A stretch of 64,000 bases of DNA from Daphnia pulex (GCF_021134715.1 NC_060018.1:8015501-8079500), one strand, 5' to 3'. Positions 51,200-63,762 are shown, counted from the first letter of the stretch. Notes: a model not told the origin generated them from the letters alone. Translations and numbers: made by a program.

Positions 51200-52960
51200 A
51201 TCCATATTTCATCTTGTCATCGCTTGTCATTTTCACTAAGGTTTTCCAGGCCTGTGATATTTTCACTGTTTTCCTCTTGCGCTAGAATTGAGACAAATTT
51301 TTCGATCTCAAAAGCTGAGAGGGAACTTTCAAACTCCGATAGAATTGCATGCCCAATCTGCTGCTTGCGTTATTCAAAGGCATATCAACAACTAAAATTT
51401 ACTAATGTAAGCATTTGTCTTACGTAAAGTGGATTAATTTCTAAATTGGCTGATCTCTTCAGAGAAAACGAATTTTTTCAAATAATAGTTCATATAATAG
51501 CACTTGAATCATCCATTGAAACACATTTGGATCTTCTAAAAAAATAGAGGTCTTAAACAGAATTTCCACAATTCTGTACAAACACTAATGTTACCTCACA
51601 GCCTCTCAGGGTTCCAAGGGTACAATCCACAAGCCCTAAAACCATTTTGACCATACTTCAGTGGCAAATTTTGCCATATATCATGCAGTAAGTGAGCCAC
51701 AATTCGAATGGACACTTGGTTTTGGAGATGCTGGTTTGTCCACTCGTTAATAACTTTGGTTAGCCACATCTCTTTCATTGGCTTAAAGAAAGCTACATCA
51801 CACGGTTGCAATATATGTGTAGTTTTTGGAGAGAAGCAGATGAGGACAATTTGATTTTAGAGGCATATTTCGGAAATTTTATGTTAAGATGGCTGCGATT
51901 ACCATCAAGATATGAGACCCAAGAAAAGACGGTCTTATTCTTGATTGATTGAGCAGCCAAAAGCAAAATGCTTCTACAGTCATCCACCGTTTTTTTTGTA
52001 ATAAAAGTTTGTAAACCAGGAGGCATTTTATCTTTATCCCCATCTATGGTTGAATCCTTTCGTAAGGGTAGACAACAATAGGTGGAAAAATCATTCCAGA
52101 AGCAGATATTGTAGCCAAAACTAAAACACCTGACTTTGCTGAGGTCTTGTGGACGAAATACACGTCCTTAGTTCCCATCGTAGCCAACACTTTCTTCTTC
52201 ACAGGGAAAATCAACACGAAAGTTTCGTCGCAGTTGAAGGACCTAGTTGGGTCATCTAGAATCGCTTCCAATTTTTCCCTTTTTAAATAAAATATATATT
52301 GATAAAAGGAGAACATTTAAAAATATATAAATAAACGAACGGTGTGTGCTGGCAAAAGTGGAACTATGTGAACTGTGAAGGTGAAGGATTGTGACATTAA
52401 CTGGCGGAACAGGGCTCTAGCTACAACAGAAGTGCAAAAAAGGGGAACAACGAAAAACTTAAATAATTCTCCTCCCGATCACTCCAATCCTTAAGATCCT
52501 CTGGGGTGATTAAAGCCTTGCCAAGATCAAACGTTTCTGGAGTTCTAAGAGACAAGTTGTGCTTCTTCTTAAATTTAGGAATCCATGTGATGGTTGGTCG
52601 ATTTTTGACAAAAGCAGTTGTTCTTTTGTCACGATTAAGGCTATACTGTTCGGAATACAACAGCTCCTTATTCTCAGCAGGAAAGCCTACAGCTGCTATA
52701 TTTCGGACACAATCGGTAATAATTTTCTCATTCTCCATTGTCAAAGCAGATGGTTTACCCTTCTTCCTACTAGTTTCGGTGACATTATTTTTCGTCGATG
52801 CGTACTTAACGGTCTATATAATAAATATCTGAAGGTTATATTTCCAAAAAACTTTCTTTGCAAATTTTTCAAGCCTTGTCAAAGAGTGTCGATTTTGGAA
52901 TGCCAAACAATTCTGCCAACATCACGAAACGAAATATTGTCTTCAGCAATATTCTCTTTT
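51200..52960 (-). pseudogene. Broken pogo/jerky-type DDE transposase
   Basis: From the 5' side on the minus strand: a Pipsqueak-type helix-turn-helix remnant (AELFGIPKSTLFDK near 52,890), a CENPB-like segment WIPKFKKKHNLSLRTPE (52,421-52,744), and a DDE_1 catalytic core. The core keeps three acidic positions: NCDETFVLIF (near 52,230), SYLDGNRSHL (near 51,900) and MQPCDVAFFKPMK (near 51,800). A tail of the form YGQNGFRACGLYPWNPERL then follows, with a C-terminal region up to LWKGLIQRYFG (51,190-51,400). The pieces lie in different frames with stops between them, so it is inactive. Cut-and-paste Tc1/mariner-pogo superfamily. No terminal repeats of its own were identified. Confidence 0.75.
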
Positions 52961-53407
52961 CATCCCTATTTTCATCTTTCTTTGGCTTACATCAGTGTTT
53001 ATTCATAATTTTTATTTATTTGAAACTAATATTGTAACTCTAAAAGAATCCAAAATACTGTGAAGAAAGTTTATTTTCTTGATTAGGCTTTAGATGCCTC
53101 TGAAATACAAAAGTTTTCATAGGCACAGATTTTGTTTAGAAAAATTGTCTCTTTGTTGTAGGCACAAAACAAAACAATTTTATTAAATCTAAATATCATT
53201 GATTACTTTACGGCGAGAAACACTGCTATGACAATTTTTCTTGGATCTGGCCAGGATCGATCCTCAACCACTTTAATATTTTTTCGCATATAATTGTAAA
53301 ATGACGAAATTAAACGTATATAAATTGCACATCAATTGAATTGCCTCAAAATTCTTTACGCTGATATTAAGTCAAACCCTACACAGTTTTAACAAATATT
53401 TATTTAG

Positions 53408-53452
53408 TAATGTAGAGCTTTTCAAGCTCTATCTTTTCAAGCTCTATCTTTT
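53408..53452. repeat. Short tandem repeat, about 15-bp unit
   Basis: The unit CAAGCTCTATCTTTT occurs twice head to tail, preceded by a partial third copy (GAGCTTTT). Confidence 0.75.
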
Positions 53453-53743
53453 CATATAAATATTTACGGTGTAAAGTATTCAGGTAGCAGAAGTCAATAC
53501 AGAGAAACACTGTTTAGCCCGTAAGCAAAAAAAATCAATTTTCAATTGACGATATCATAATTAATCGTAATTATTTTTAGATGCCATTTTGCTCAATTAT
53601 GTATCCCTCTTTGTAGCTCAAAGCTCATTTATTAGATGTCGCAATACTCTTGCCGTTCTATCGTATACTTAATATTTATAAAATCGCTTTTTTTGTCCGG
53701 AATTCAAATTTTCTCGGGCCGTATCCGGATTCGCACGTTTACC

Positions 53744-55900
53744 CTACTCCAGTTTAGAGACGAGAGAATATTGCAAATCTTCATTTTCACAAAGTTTACT
53801 AAATGCTTTTTGGAATTCAATGTTGGCTTCGAGAACTTTGAGATGGCGGATTTTCCCTTTAGATGGAAATGCCGGGTTGTAATCGCATCCCGCGAAGGCG
53901 TGAAATCCAGGAATCGCTTTACTCTGTTGTTCTCCAAGTTTCTTTGCCAACACCGCTACATCGATGAAACGTAAGGTAAACAACTTAAAAACTTGTTCCA
54001 TATCAACCCTTTTTTTCAGCGCGATTGCCAATACTCGACCCCATAAGATTCCATTCCATTCGTACAGCAATATATGATCTTCCCGGAAGCCCCTTTTTCT
54101 TCTTGACAATACCTTCAAGTGCAAAGGTGCAGTTTTTAATTCTCTTGATAGGTTTGTCAAAGGTAGAAGGATCTTCAATGCATTTTTGAATGAACTCATC
54201 CCTTTGCAACTCTTTTCTTTTCTCTCACATTCATTGTACAAGAAGTCGGCCATTTCCTTTGTAGCGACTTTACCCGGCTAAAGTTTACCACAGGAGATTC
54301 AGAATCATCGTTGAAGGGGTTTTGCAGGAAAAAATTAACTCTTGGATTGATTGTAACGCGGCGTTATCTTATTTTACTCGGGACGAATATGCTCGTCTAG
54401 ATATGTCCTCATCTTTATTAAGGCCTAAATAATTAAAGAGTTGAGATGCCAAAGTAGTCCGGGTGTGAATGTTGGCAGCCCAGCGCTGTCGAGCGGAAAT
54501 AGATTGTATGAATCCGGAAATGACTATCAGATATTTTTAAAAACATCAGTGTGTTACGTGATATGGACTCTCATAGGCTTACCTGTCAACATCCGCATTA
54601 ATTGTTTGTTCCAATGTAAGATCTATATCGGCACCCGATAATGAGGTTTCTCAGTTCTTTTGATGGAAATGATCCCATTTTCAAATAATTCCGTAATTCC
54701 AGGGTGGCTGTCTTGTTTATCTTTAGTAAGTTATCATGCCAACGGGCATAATTTTGGTGATTGAAGACAAAAAAAGACTAGTGAATTCCGGCAAAAGGTG
54801 AGTGTAAAGTTGTTGATCTCCAGTTCTGACTGCCCTAGTAAACAGCAATAATTTCAGCATAAATCATTCAATATTGTGTTGATTAACCATGTGCAGCTTT
54901 CAGTGTTTTATCACAATAAGCCTGGTATTTTCGAAATAGCTTGAAAATGGATGGTGGATCATTATTTAGTATCATCAAACGTAGCTCTTCATCAGTCTTT
55001 CCGATCAACATTGTTTTAAATTTTTCTTTAGTAACATCTGCATCCTCAGAACTGACAAGACATTCATTAAAATGCAGGCCCTGTAACGCTGCTGCAAATA
55101 AAGGATGAATTCTTTTGCGTCTGTTAAAATGCGTCCGCCAAACCCCCTAAAAAAAACATTTAAAGATCCTTGGACAATGACTTCTTTAACAGTTAGAATT
55201 TACGGCCCCCGGAATCTTCAATGAATTTCCCAATAGACTTAAAAAATTACAGTGCTATGTGGAAGAATCCTAGTAAGATGAAAAGATTGTTGAATTCCGG
55301 TTTCTCTTCGGACAGCACACACAGAGCAATTTTTGCTATTGAAAGGTCGTACGTTACCGAAATGTACCGTTGATCGCATTCTTCTGCTATGCACTGCTGG
55401 GACATCTTCATCGTTGCGTTTCCACTACTGCTGATATTAGCGTAAGGGAAACATTGAGTTGCCACAAGTATCCAATTTTTCCATGGGCATGAATATGAAT
55501 AATATGAATTTGTAGCAAGCTTGGAATTCCAGCCCTTCAACATCGGAGTATTTTCCAAGTGAATGGCCAGGAAACACATCCACACAAAGTCGAAGTATTT
55601 AGTAGTTAATATGCTAGGTGGAACAAACACTCTTTTTTTGTCGTCAAGCTGAATCATTCATTCAGCATTATCTAGGTTTCTTGTGGTAAGGCTCAATTGC
55701 TAATCCGGTTGCCTGAAAAACTCTTCCACGTATCGTTTTAGCAACAAGTGCTGTGTCAATGCTTCCATTTTCTTCAATAAACTGAAGCTCAGGCAAAGGA
55801 TTTCGGTATCTTTCTGCGGGAAGAGGATTTGACAGAGGAAGAGAAAGGCCATTAGAAGAAACGTCTAAAATCGGAAGAATTCATAGCAAAACTCGTTCAA
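53744..55900 (-). pseudogene. Decayed gene of a transposon-associated invertebrate family with a GCDY motif
   Basis: Several minus-strand blocks in order resemble one protein type that I know only as long uncharacterised proteins repeated in invertebrate genomes. The blocks are: an N-terminal part (near 55,700-55,880); AEECDQRYISVTYDLSIAKIA then FNNLFILLGFFHI (55,247-55,657); RRKRIHPLFAAALQGLHFNE (near 55,110); HQNYARWHDNLLKI (near 54,740); ADFLYNECERKEKSC; and IPGFHAFAGCDYNPAFPSKGKI (53,744-54,253). The GCDY...GKG block recalls the metal-binding loop of FEN1/XPG nucleases, which is inference. Stops and frameshifts separate the blocks. No complete domain assignment is possible by eye. Confidence 0.5.
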
Positions 55901-56599
55901 TAAATCCATCTGGCCGTGAAAGGACAGACACAGCAGTTGCTGGGGTAAAAGTAGGTTTTTAGAAATCTATTTTTATTTGTGTACACTGTCAATATAAATT
56001 TACAAATTAAAAAATAATAAATTTGTTTTTCAAATTCCGGTTCAACCTTCTTTTATGCTGCTGAACGTAGAAGAAGCCAAAACGGATGACGATGAAGGAT
56101 CTGTGTGGGATTTGCAGGTTACACCTAACACATCAAGTAACGGAAAAAGTTTAACTGTTATTATTTAATTAAAATAATTACAATTTTTTTCAAAAGAAGT
56201 ATTAAGTAAAAAATCCTCGTGTTGATTAAGAGGTGCAATCATTCAAGTCGCAATAAGAAAGCAATCAATGAAGAACTACATTCATTTTGATTTCTGCAAC
56301 AATTTGATTTCTTTTCGTAAAAATAAAACATTCCTTGAACGGTTTCGATACATGATAATTGGCTGGTATTATTGAATAAATTTGTTTCTACTGTAAAACA
56401 GTGTATTTAGTAATATAATCATGAATGGTGTACAGACCTGAAACAAGGCTGTTTCTAGTCTGTAAAATTTCTAAACTGAATGAGGCACCCTGATTGAGCT
56501 GTATAACAGGTATGGAATTACAGACTCTGTATTACGTATAATTCCAAGGTATGTAAAACTAATTCGTAACAGAGTTTACACATACAAAGCTTTACAATC

Positions 56600-57000
56600 A
56601 ATTTTTTGGAAAAAACCGGCTTTCAACATGAAAGAAATGGACATTTTTGCATCTGAATTAAAATGGATTGGCCAATGGAGGAGTACAAAAATACATTTGA
56701 CTCAACTTTTTTTCATAATTCATATAAACTTGTCCTCAAAAAGTATAACCGTTTTCCGAGTATGTTCGTCGTCCTCAACCTGTTCAAGTTTTCTCTTAAA
56801 AACTGGAGTAACAATGGGATGACTCTTTACCGAGCATTCGCGATATCGTCATATCTGTCCGAGCTCTTCGGAACTGATCAATCTATGGATGAACTCATCG
56901 CAAGCCGATTCTCAAAAAATTCTTCACTTGACTTTTTTGAAATTTTAAAATATTTGCAAGAATCAAAACCTTTTAGACCGAGAACTTAGAAGTCGACCCA
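56600..57000. other. Divergent copy of the 58.7-kb sequence, inverted
   Basis: The minus-strand translation of this stretch contains QVEDDEHTRKTVILFEDKF, which resembles QVEHDKSIRKALIICKDML on the plus strand near 58,727. The nucleotides also align at roughly 70 percent by eye over about 60 bp. The strand that was once coding appears to be minus here and plus at 58.7 kb. Function not recognised. Confidence 0.4.
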
Positions 57001-57184
57001 AGGTTTTCACTATCCAGAATTTGATGATGACACTTGATTTATCTTGAAAATATCTGAAAAAAGGGTACAATCTATCCCTCTATCAAAACGCAAGAAAACA
57101 ATAACAAATCGAAGCCACGATTCTTCTGATTCTTCGTCTATTGGTATTACCCTAAAATGGAGGCAAAAAGAAGCCTAATGAAGA

Positions 57185-57508
57185 ATGGTGGTAATTTTGA
57201 TACAACTTTGTCGAGAGACAACACAGCGAGATTCAAAACTGATGCTTCAATTATGTGAAATCCACCAAGGGACATATGAAGACTTCATATTGCTCATACT
57301 ACTTAAGGAAGGAGGGGCTAACCCTGATGCAATGGATCGTCATGGGGCAAGCCCTCTAGAAATTCTCGCCAAGATACAACTCCGTCAATCTTCAATCTGG
57401 GACTCACCATCGGTGGAGCACTTCAACAGTAGACCACTTCACCAGTGTGGAGTACTTCACTTCCATTGCCGAAAAAACTCTGAAAGGAAGATTCGCGGAA
57501 GAGTATAG
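57185..57508 (+). pseudogene. Ankyrin-repeat-like fragment
   Basis: A single stretch (about 57,275-57,365) encodes LILLKEGGANPDAMDRHGASPLEILAK, which has the spacing of an ankyrin repeat (GANPD.D..G.SPL). Neither neighbouring repeats nor a full gene could be joined, so I treat it as debris. A larger ankyrin gene is conceivable, but the frames on both sides are broken. Confidence 0.45.
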
Positions 57509-58270
57509 TATGGTTTTTAATGAACATCATTAGCGTATCAATGAGAACGATGAGATGGCAATGTTCGTTTTCTTCGGAAACAACTAATTCGTGATGTGCA
57601 TTTACCAATAATTATGCACGAATAAAATAGAGCAACCAACTTTAAACTGCCAAGGGTAATAACCGTCGGTTTTCTTCGATTTAGTGTGACAGTAATACAT
57701 TCTGTATCTTCCAAGATGGTTTTCTAGAATTTAAAGAGAGCCTTCACTGAACCCCACCAATAATCAGTAAAGTTTAGCATACAGAAATTTTCAGACGTCC
57801 TATTATCAGATGAGCTTTCTTTTAGTGTTACAACATCATTGACGTCATCTACCTCTGATATTGAGGTTAAGGTAATGAGATGTGTTTACATACAGTTAAG
57901 CAAGCGAACAATTCGTTGTATGACGCTCACTTCGTTTATTCATGAATTTATTTTTCAAATCTAAATAATGAAATTATAAAAAATAAAAATAATTGTTACG
58001 ATAAAGGGACGGACAGGCCAAATCGCATCAACACCACCAAGTCACCAATTTGTTTTGATAATTCAATATCAATTGTGTCATGAAGAACAAAGATAATTTT
58101 TAACCTCGTACTAATTGCACGAATAAACATCATACATTATATTTATTGTCTTATTAGTCTAAAGCACCAGAAGGATCATGTGTTCTAGAAAGAGTCCTGA
58201 AGAAGATGAAGACCCCACTCAGGAGTGAGAGGAACAGGGTTGTCCAACAAAGAAAAGGAAAATAGAATCT

Positions 58271-58860
58271 TTCCTGCCTGAAATTCAAGACAGAAACTTT
58301 GCTAGATTGAAGGCTTTGGTCCATCAAGGAGTTGATGTAAAAATCCTTGGCAGCTACTTGTTGAGTGAACAGTTCACATGTTTGGCTGTTCCAGCTCTGT
58401 TTGGAGCAACCCTTTCGGACAAAATTTCCATCGTTGATGTCATCGTTTGGAATTACTCCCATTTCCATTTAAGGGCGAGGATCAAATTGTCAAACGTGAA
58501 ACCGTAACGGTTTTCCTTAACTCCCGCCACAACTGTTTTCGCCTTATCAGAATTTTAGAGAATTCAAAGAAAGTTAGATGCAAAACATCTTTGGACTATG
58601 TTGGATTCTGGACTGGCTTATCAAAAAAATCTGTTGTTCCAAACAGTTCGAAAATTTTTAGCGCGATAGCAAAAGAGCGGGATGGTGTAAGCCGACGGGT
58701 TTCTCAGTTTTCCAGAGTAAAACTTATACAAGTTGAACACGACAAAAGTATTCGGAAAGCACTCATAATTTGTAAGGATATGTTGACTGGTGAAAAACGC
58801 TTGAGTGTCCAATGTGTATGCCTCTGCGATAACAAATTTTTCAATTCGTCCGAGCTCTAA
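58271..58860 (+). pseudogene. Unrecognised coding remnant
   Basis: Two overlapping frames give RLKALVHQGVDVKILGSYLL... and a later segment RVKLIQVEHDKSIRKALIICKDMLTGEKRLSVQC, both of protein-like composition. The first part is weakly ankyrin-like. The second has a diverged inverted copy at about 56.7 kb. A further piece (DVGLFHGCKNHSEKFKLDDDY) lies at about 59,107-59,170. I do not recognise the family. Confidence 0.35.
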
Positions 58861-59281
58861 ATTTCACATTTGTTCCTCAAAGCGAGTTTTCCCCATTTGG
58901 ACTGTGGCAAGGTAGTCTTCGAAATGACACTGGCTTCCCGCAATTTCATGGCTTCGTTAAAGCATACCCAAAACACCTGCAACTGCCCTGCCTCCTTCTG
59001 ATTACATCGTAAATTTCTTCGAAGATGAGTTCATTCTTTTATGTTTAAACCCCTCCATTAGCTGCATATAGTTTCTCCCTTCGAAATTGTTGTAGCATTA
59101 ATTGATGTAGGTCTTTTTCATGGATGCAAAAACCATTCTGAAAAATTTAAACTGGATGATGACTACGTGTTCGTTGTGGAGAGAAGAGAATCGGAGAAAA
59201 CTGCTATTCCGAGCATCCATGTTCCAGCCCTGATCAAATTGCCGTCCGAAGAGACAGACAAAATCACATAAAAGTCATTGT

Positions 59282-59289
59282 GATGGGAT
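59282..59289. repeat. Left target-site duplication of the hAT element
   Basis: GATGGGAT, identical to 62,339-62,346, directly next to the terminal repeat. The 8-bp length is diagnostic of hAT transposons. Confidence 0.95.
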
Positions 59290-62200
59290 CAGAGTTGCCG
59301 CGATCGATGGAAATGATCGAGATCGAACGATCGATCGATCAATTTTCCCTGATCGAGGCGATCGAATTGATCACAGCAGTTATCGAGATCGAGATCGAGA
59401 TCGAAAGGGTCACATGATCGAGATATTTCTCGATCAAGACGAATTTTGCGCCACCTAGGTTGATAATTTTTTTTTATTTGTCTGCTTTTTCAGACGACGT
59501 GAATTTATGCAACTTCACGTGTTGCAGACTTGCAGTAACATTCAGTTTATTCTAGATCTAGACATAGCACATAGTCAAATCTTTTGCATAAGTAACGAAT
59601 TTAATGATTGTGAGATGAGTGTGAACGTGGAGCCTTCAACGTCAAAAGATGATAGGCCTACCATTGATTTGTAAGTAATGAAATGTTGTATTCTAAAGAA
59701 AATATATTACATTTTCAATTTCCACTTCAGAACTGAGAGTCAACCTGCAGTGGCAGGAAAGAAGAAATATGTAGTATCTGTCCAGCCAGATTACTTTGAA
59801 AAAGTTAGCAGTACAGAGAAATCTACGATTTACAAGTGCTTGATGGGTTGTTTAAACAAAACCGGTACAGTGAACCACTCAACTCTTCATAATGCTCGCA
59901 GACATGTTGAGGTAGATTTACATTTAAATGCTCTTTTACTTTCTACAACTGTACATACAATTAATCATTTTTATTTTCAAAGTCTTTCCACAAAGTAAGA
60001 TTGCCCGACTTCAATAAAAAAGTTGAAGAACACAAAACTCAGAGTTCGGTAAATAAACGTCGCGATTCAGGGAAAGATGTGTTTGGTGCTCAGACAGCAA
60101 TTGACAAACATTTGGTTAACACAAAAGAGCCACCGACCTCTAAGCCCATTGTTACTCAAGCCGACTTGGACGACAAAATCATGGTAATAATCCTTCTCTC
60201 ATGATTTAAAGTTAACCTCACAGAAAGTAATCATAATTTCATTCTTAGGATTTTATTGTAAGCGACATGAATGCTTTAAGGATAGTTGAGAAAGAAGGTT
60301 TTCTCGGGCTCATGGGAGGCCTTGTTGGAAAGTTGAAAGTAAAAAAGAGAACGTTCTTTACCGAAAAACTGAAGCGAAACTTTTCAAATTCGAAAACTGC
60401 ACTCTGCTTGGCCCTGGAAAACGCAACTGATGTGTGTACCACTGCTGACATGTGGACAGCTCATCGTAGGAGCTACTTAGGAATGACAGTCCACTGGAAA
60501 GGGGACAATTTAAAGAGACGCAGTGCTTGCCTAGCGATTCGCCGAGTTAAAGACAGACACACGTTCGACGTGATTGCAAAAGTAATCAATGGTGTTCACA
60601 GAGAATTCAATATTATTGACAAGGTCAATGTAATGATAACTGACAGTGGCTCTAACTTCCTCAAAGATTTTAGAGTATTCGGAGAGAATGAACTGACTGA
60701 GGATCAAGACGATTTGCAAAATGATGACGACGAAGATTGTGAGAATGACGATGACGTTGTCTACATAGACTTAGATCAAATATTTCAAGAACATGCACAA
60801 GAACAAATAATAGTGGAAAATGAAGATGCAGATTCTGAAACGGAAAATGAATGCCGAGAACGAATCAAATTGCCTTATCACGTTAAGTGTCCATGTCATC
60901 TCCTGAATCTCATAGCAACTACAGATATTTCCAAAATAAAGAATGTGACCTTCAACAAACTGAAACAACAACTTGATAGAAAATTGCAGAAAATTTGGAA
61001 TAAGCAATCTCGAAGTTCCTTGGCATCTGATACCATCAAAGAAAAACTCGCTTTTCATCTTGTACAATCAAACCAGATGTAATGCTTTCTACGACGCCAT
61101 CAACTGTGTACACAAATTTGCTAACACGAAAAGTACGGAGCTAGGAGAAACATTTCGTCACTTTGGATTGAGTCCCTTAACGCAGTCAGAAAAGGAATTT
61201 ATTGGAGAATACGTTCGTATAATGGAACCGTTTACTCAAGCACTCGATGTTCTGCAGAATGAAGAAAATATGAGTATAGGATGTGTTATACCCACAATTA
61301 AGCTACTTGTGGAAAAAATGGAAGAGTTTTCAATTGATCCCACTATTCATCACTGTGGTCCCCTTGTTTCTGCCGTTCTTGGCGGATTACACGCCAGATT
61401 TAATCACTTAATGAACGAGCATCATTTAATAATGGCAAGTATCTCTGACCCAATGTTCAAAATGCTATGGGCTGAAGAACATTCCAAAGCTGCGTATACT
61501 TTATTACTCAAAGGAGCAGTTTGACGTGTAAAGACCAGTCAGCTTGAGCCTACGTAAGTTAGATATGTGTTTTGATTTGCCAAATTACTTTTCTAGTCCG
61601 CAATTCTTTCAATGTTTTACATAGTCTACGCGACTACGCTGCTTACACTTTCCCATAATATAACACTTCTTTTTTATGTTGGTAATTCAATAGATCTTCT
61701 ACAATTAACATCCCAAACAATGAATCACCGAAAAAGAAGCGCTTCCTTGATGGATACAATCGGAGGCCGTCAACTGAAATCGACGAAATCGAGAAATATC
61801 TTACAGAGGATTCACAGGACATCTCATTGTTAGATCGTTTTCCCAACATCAGGATGATTTACAAGTAATATTTACAAGCTGTCAAGCCTGTCATGCCAAA
61901 TTATCAAATATATTTATGCTTATTGTTTTATTTTATTCTACCAGAGAATACAACAGTGGCCTGCCGTCTTCAGCTGCCTGCGAAAGATTGTTTAGCACAG
62001 CAGGACTCATTTTCACAGCAAAAAGATGTAATCTCTCTGATTTAAATTTTGAAATGTTGGTTTTCTTAAAGTTGAATGGGGCTTGTTGCCGTGAATGGGG
62101 CAATCAACCGTCAAAAACATCTCGAAACAACAGAAAATAACAATGTTTCACTTTGTGTATTTGGTTTACAAAACATATCAAATACAAGAGGAAAAATTCA

Positions 62201-62338
62201 GACGATCGATTTGATCGACGTCGATCATCAATCGATCACTTTTTTATTCACTGATCGATGCGATCGATTGATCAGTTTTTTTTACTGATCGAGATCGAGA
62301 TCGGGCGATCACCAAATGGTGATCGAACGGCAACTCTG
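59290..62338 (+). mobile_element. hAT superfamily DNA transposon (3,049 bp)
   Basis: The ends are 11-bp inverted repeats, CAGAGTTGCCG and CGGCAACTCTG, flanked by a perfect 8-bp duplication GATGGGAT. Both subterminal regions (59,300-59,445 and 62,200-62,335) are packed with GATCGA/TCGATC hexamers, plausible transposase-binding sites. The right end also has a hairpin GATCACC-AAAT-GGTGATC at 62,307-62,324. The interior carries a transposase gene in the plus direction with introns. The intact ends and duplication indicate a fairly young insertion. It sits inside the larger bracketed element and so arrived later than the debris around it. Confidence 0.95.
59615..62140 (+). pseudogene. hAT transposase gene with a frameshift
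   Basis: Exons that I can join: 59615-59670, 59731-59911, 59983-60183 and 60249 onward to about 61,060. The N-terminal part holds a BED-type zinc-finger-like region (YKCLMGCLNKTG...LHNARRH). The RNase-H-like core follows with TTADMWTAHRRSYLGMTVHW and VNVMITDSGSNFLKDF, interrupted by a long acidic insert rich in Asp and Glu (about 60,700-60,850). At about 61,050-61,065 the frame shifts: IKEKLAFHLV continues in another frame as YNQTRCNAFYDAINC. The core runs on to about 61,524. The C-terminal part lies in later exons (about 61,694-61,866 and 61,945 onward) and includes the dimerisation motif SGLPSSAACERLFSTAGLIF. The frameshift may be real decay or a base-call error; a clean splice alternative is not evident. 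Confidence 0.85.
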
Positions 62339-62346
62339 GATGGGAT
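62339..62346. repeat. Right target-site duplication of the hAT element
   Basis: GATGGGAT, identical to 59,282-59,289. Confidence 0.95.
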
Positions 62347-63762
62347 ATCAGGCCCCCTCCCTAATTACCCAGTTTTAAGTATTGTTAATTTTTTTAAATG
62401 CACTTAGTCATCTGTTTGGACATTTTTTAACAAGCCATCAACTTATTTGGCATAAAAAAATATTTTATGATATAGTTTTGTCAAGTATCTTTGTTTGGCT
62501 TGTTATGCACAATTTTAAACTCCTATTAAAACGTTTCAGTAAAACCAGTAGAACTGGTCAAAAGAAAAATTTCAATTGGAAATAAATAGACTATTGGAAA
62601 TTAGTTATGTTTTTTGTAAATTATTTTATACAACGCTAACATTCTTACTTCTTGTATTTGCAACGCTACGTCCTAGACTCTTAGTTCTCGTGACAGTTAG
62701 ACTGTATCATGGCCTACTCTAATCTCGGTAAAACTGTAAAAATCTTCTTCACTTGAATCCAATTCAACAGCTTTTTTATCAAATTATCAGTGGGTGCAAT
62801 AAAACATTTCTCGTAAAGATTTTTCAATATAATGTTAATACCCCTACATTTGAACTCCTAGATCATTTTTGGCAACTGACAGATCTTCATCATAGGGATA
62901 CACTAGGCCACGGATGATGAGAAGAAGGAGATAAAAGCTCCATAAGCCCCTGCAGAATAAATTGTGCACACTCATAACCCCCCTTCTACAGAGTCTACAG
63001 AGTTGCCAGATTATACTCTCTGACCGGAGTTTGCCAGTTTTCAAACACTGCCTTGCGTAAAAGTGTTGGAATATTCTAGTCCGGTCGGGCTAGGTTGTAA
63101 CCCCAAACAAATTATCATAAGTAGTTTTTTCATGAGCATTGTTTATATGCCTTTTTTGTATGCCCTGTTAAAAAGCTTTCTAAAAATTTTAATATTTAGT
63201 GTACTTAATTTAATTTTTGAAATATGCGTGTTTTTGTGATTCGATGAAAGGTATTAAAATAAAATAAAATATTAATTTCAAAAATGAACTGAACTTATGC
63301 AGGATAAATTTTGTTCACATAACTTTAAAAGTTTGAAATTCACAGCCACTTTTAGCTGGTCACCTCCTTCCCCCCCCCCTTAAAAACGCGTCCGTGTTTT
63401 ACACGGCTCTTAACCCTCCCACCCCTCTGAAACCCTGGGTGGCGTTAACTGCGTCTAGCACGTCCTTGATTGTATCTTCTGGAGCTAAACGCTTCCGATC
63501 TTAATTAATAAGAATATCTATTCAAAACGTGCCAGGGACAATTTTTGAATGTGAGAATATTTTATCATTCAGACTAGATGACACTACGGGGATGACATTT
63601 ATTCATTCGAATTTCCCTTCCTAGATGGCGAAAATGTCGAGCTATTACTGGCTCGATTGAAAACGGGGTATTACAAAAATAAGATTAAATGAGCCATCTA
63701 ATTGCGGGATTGAACTTAGTTAATGCAACGATTATTTTCTGTGTTAATACAAATTATAAATA
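62347..63762. other. Right interior of the bracketed element, no supported gene
   Basis: Mostly A+T-rich. It has a C-rich patch near 63,371-63,380 and CTAGATGGCG at 63,621-63,630. The minus-strand frame at 62,844-63,044 has no recognisable content. Nothing here resembles the left interior. Confidence 0.45.

Noticed and set aside
60700..60850. Acidic Asp/Glu-rich stretch in the hAT transposase as a separate gene
   Set aside because: It is in frame with conserved transposase sequence on both sides, so it is an insert in the RNase-H-like region. Insertions at this place are usual for hAT enzymes.
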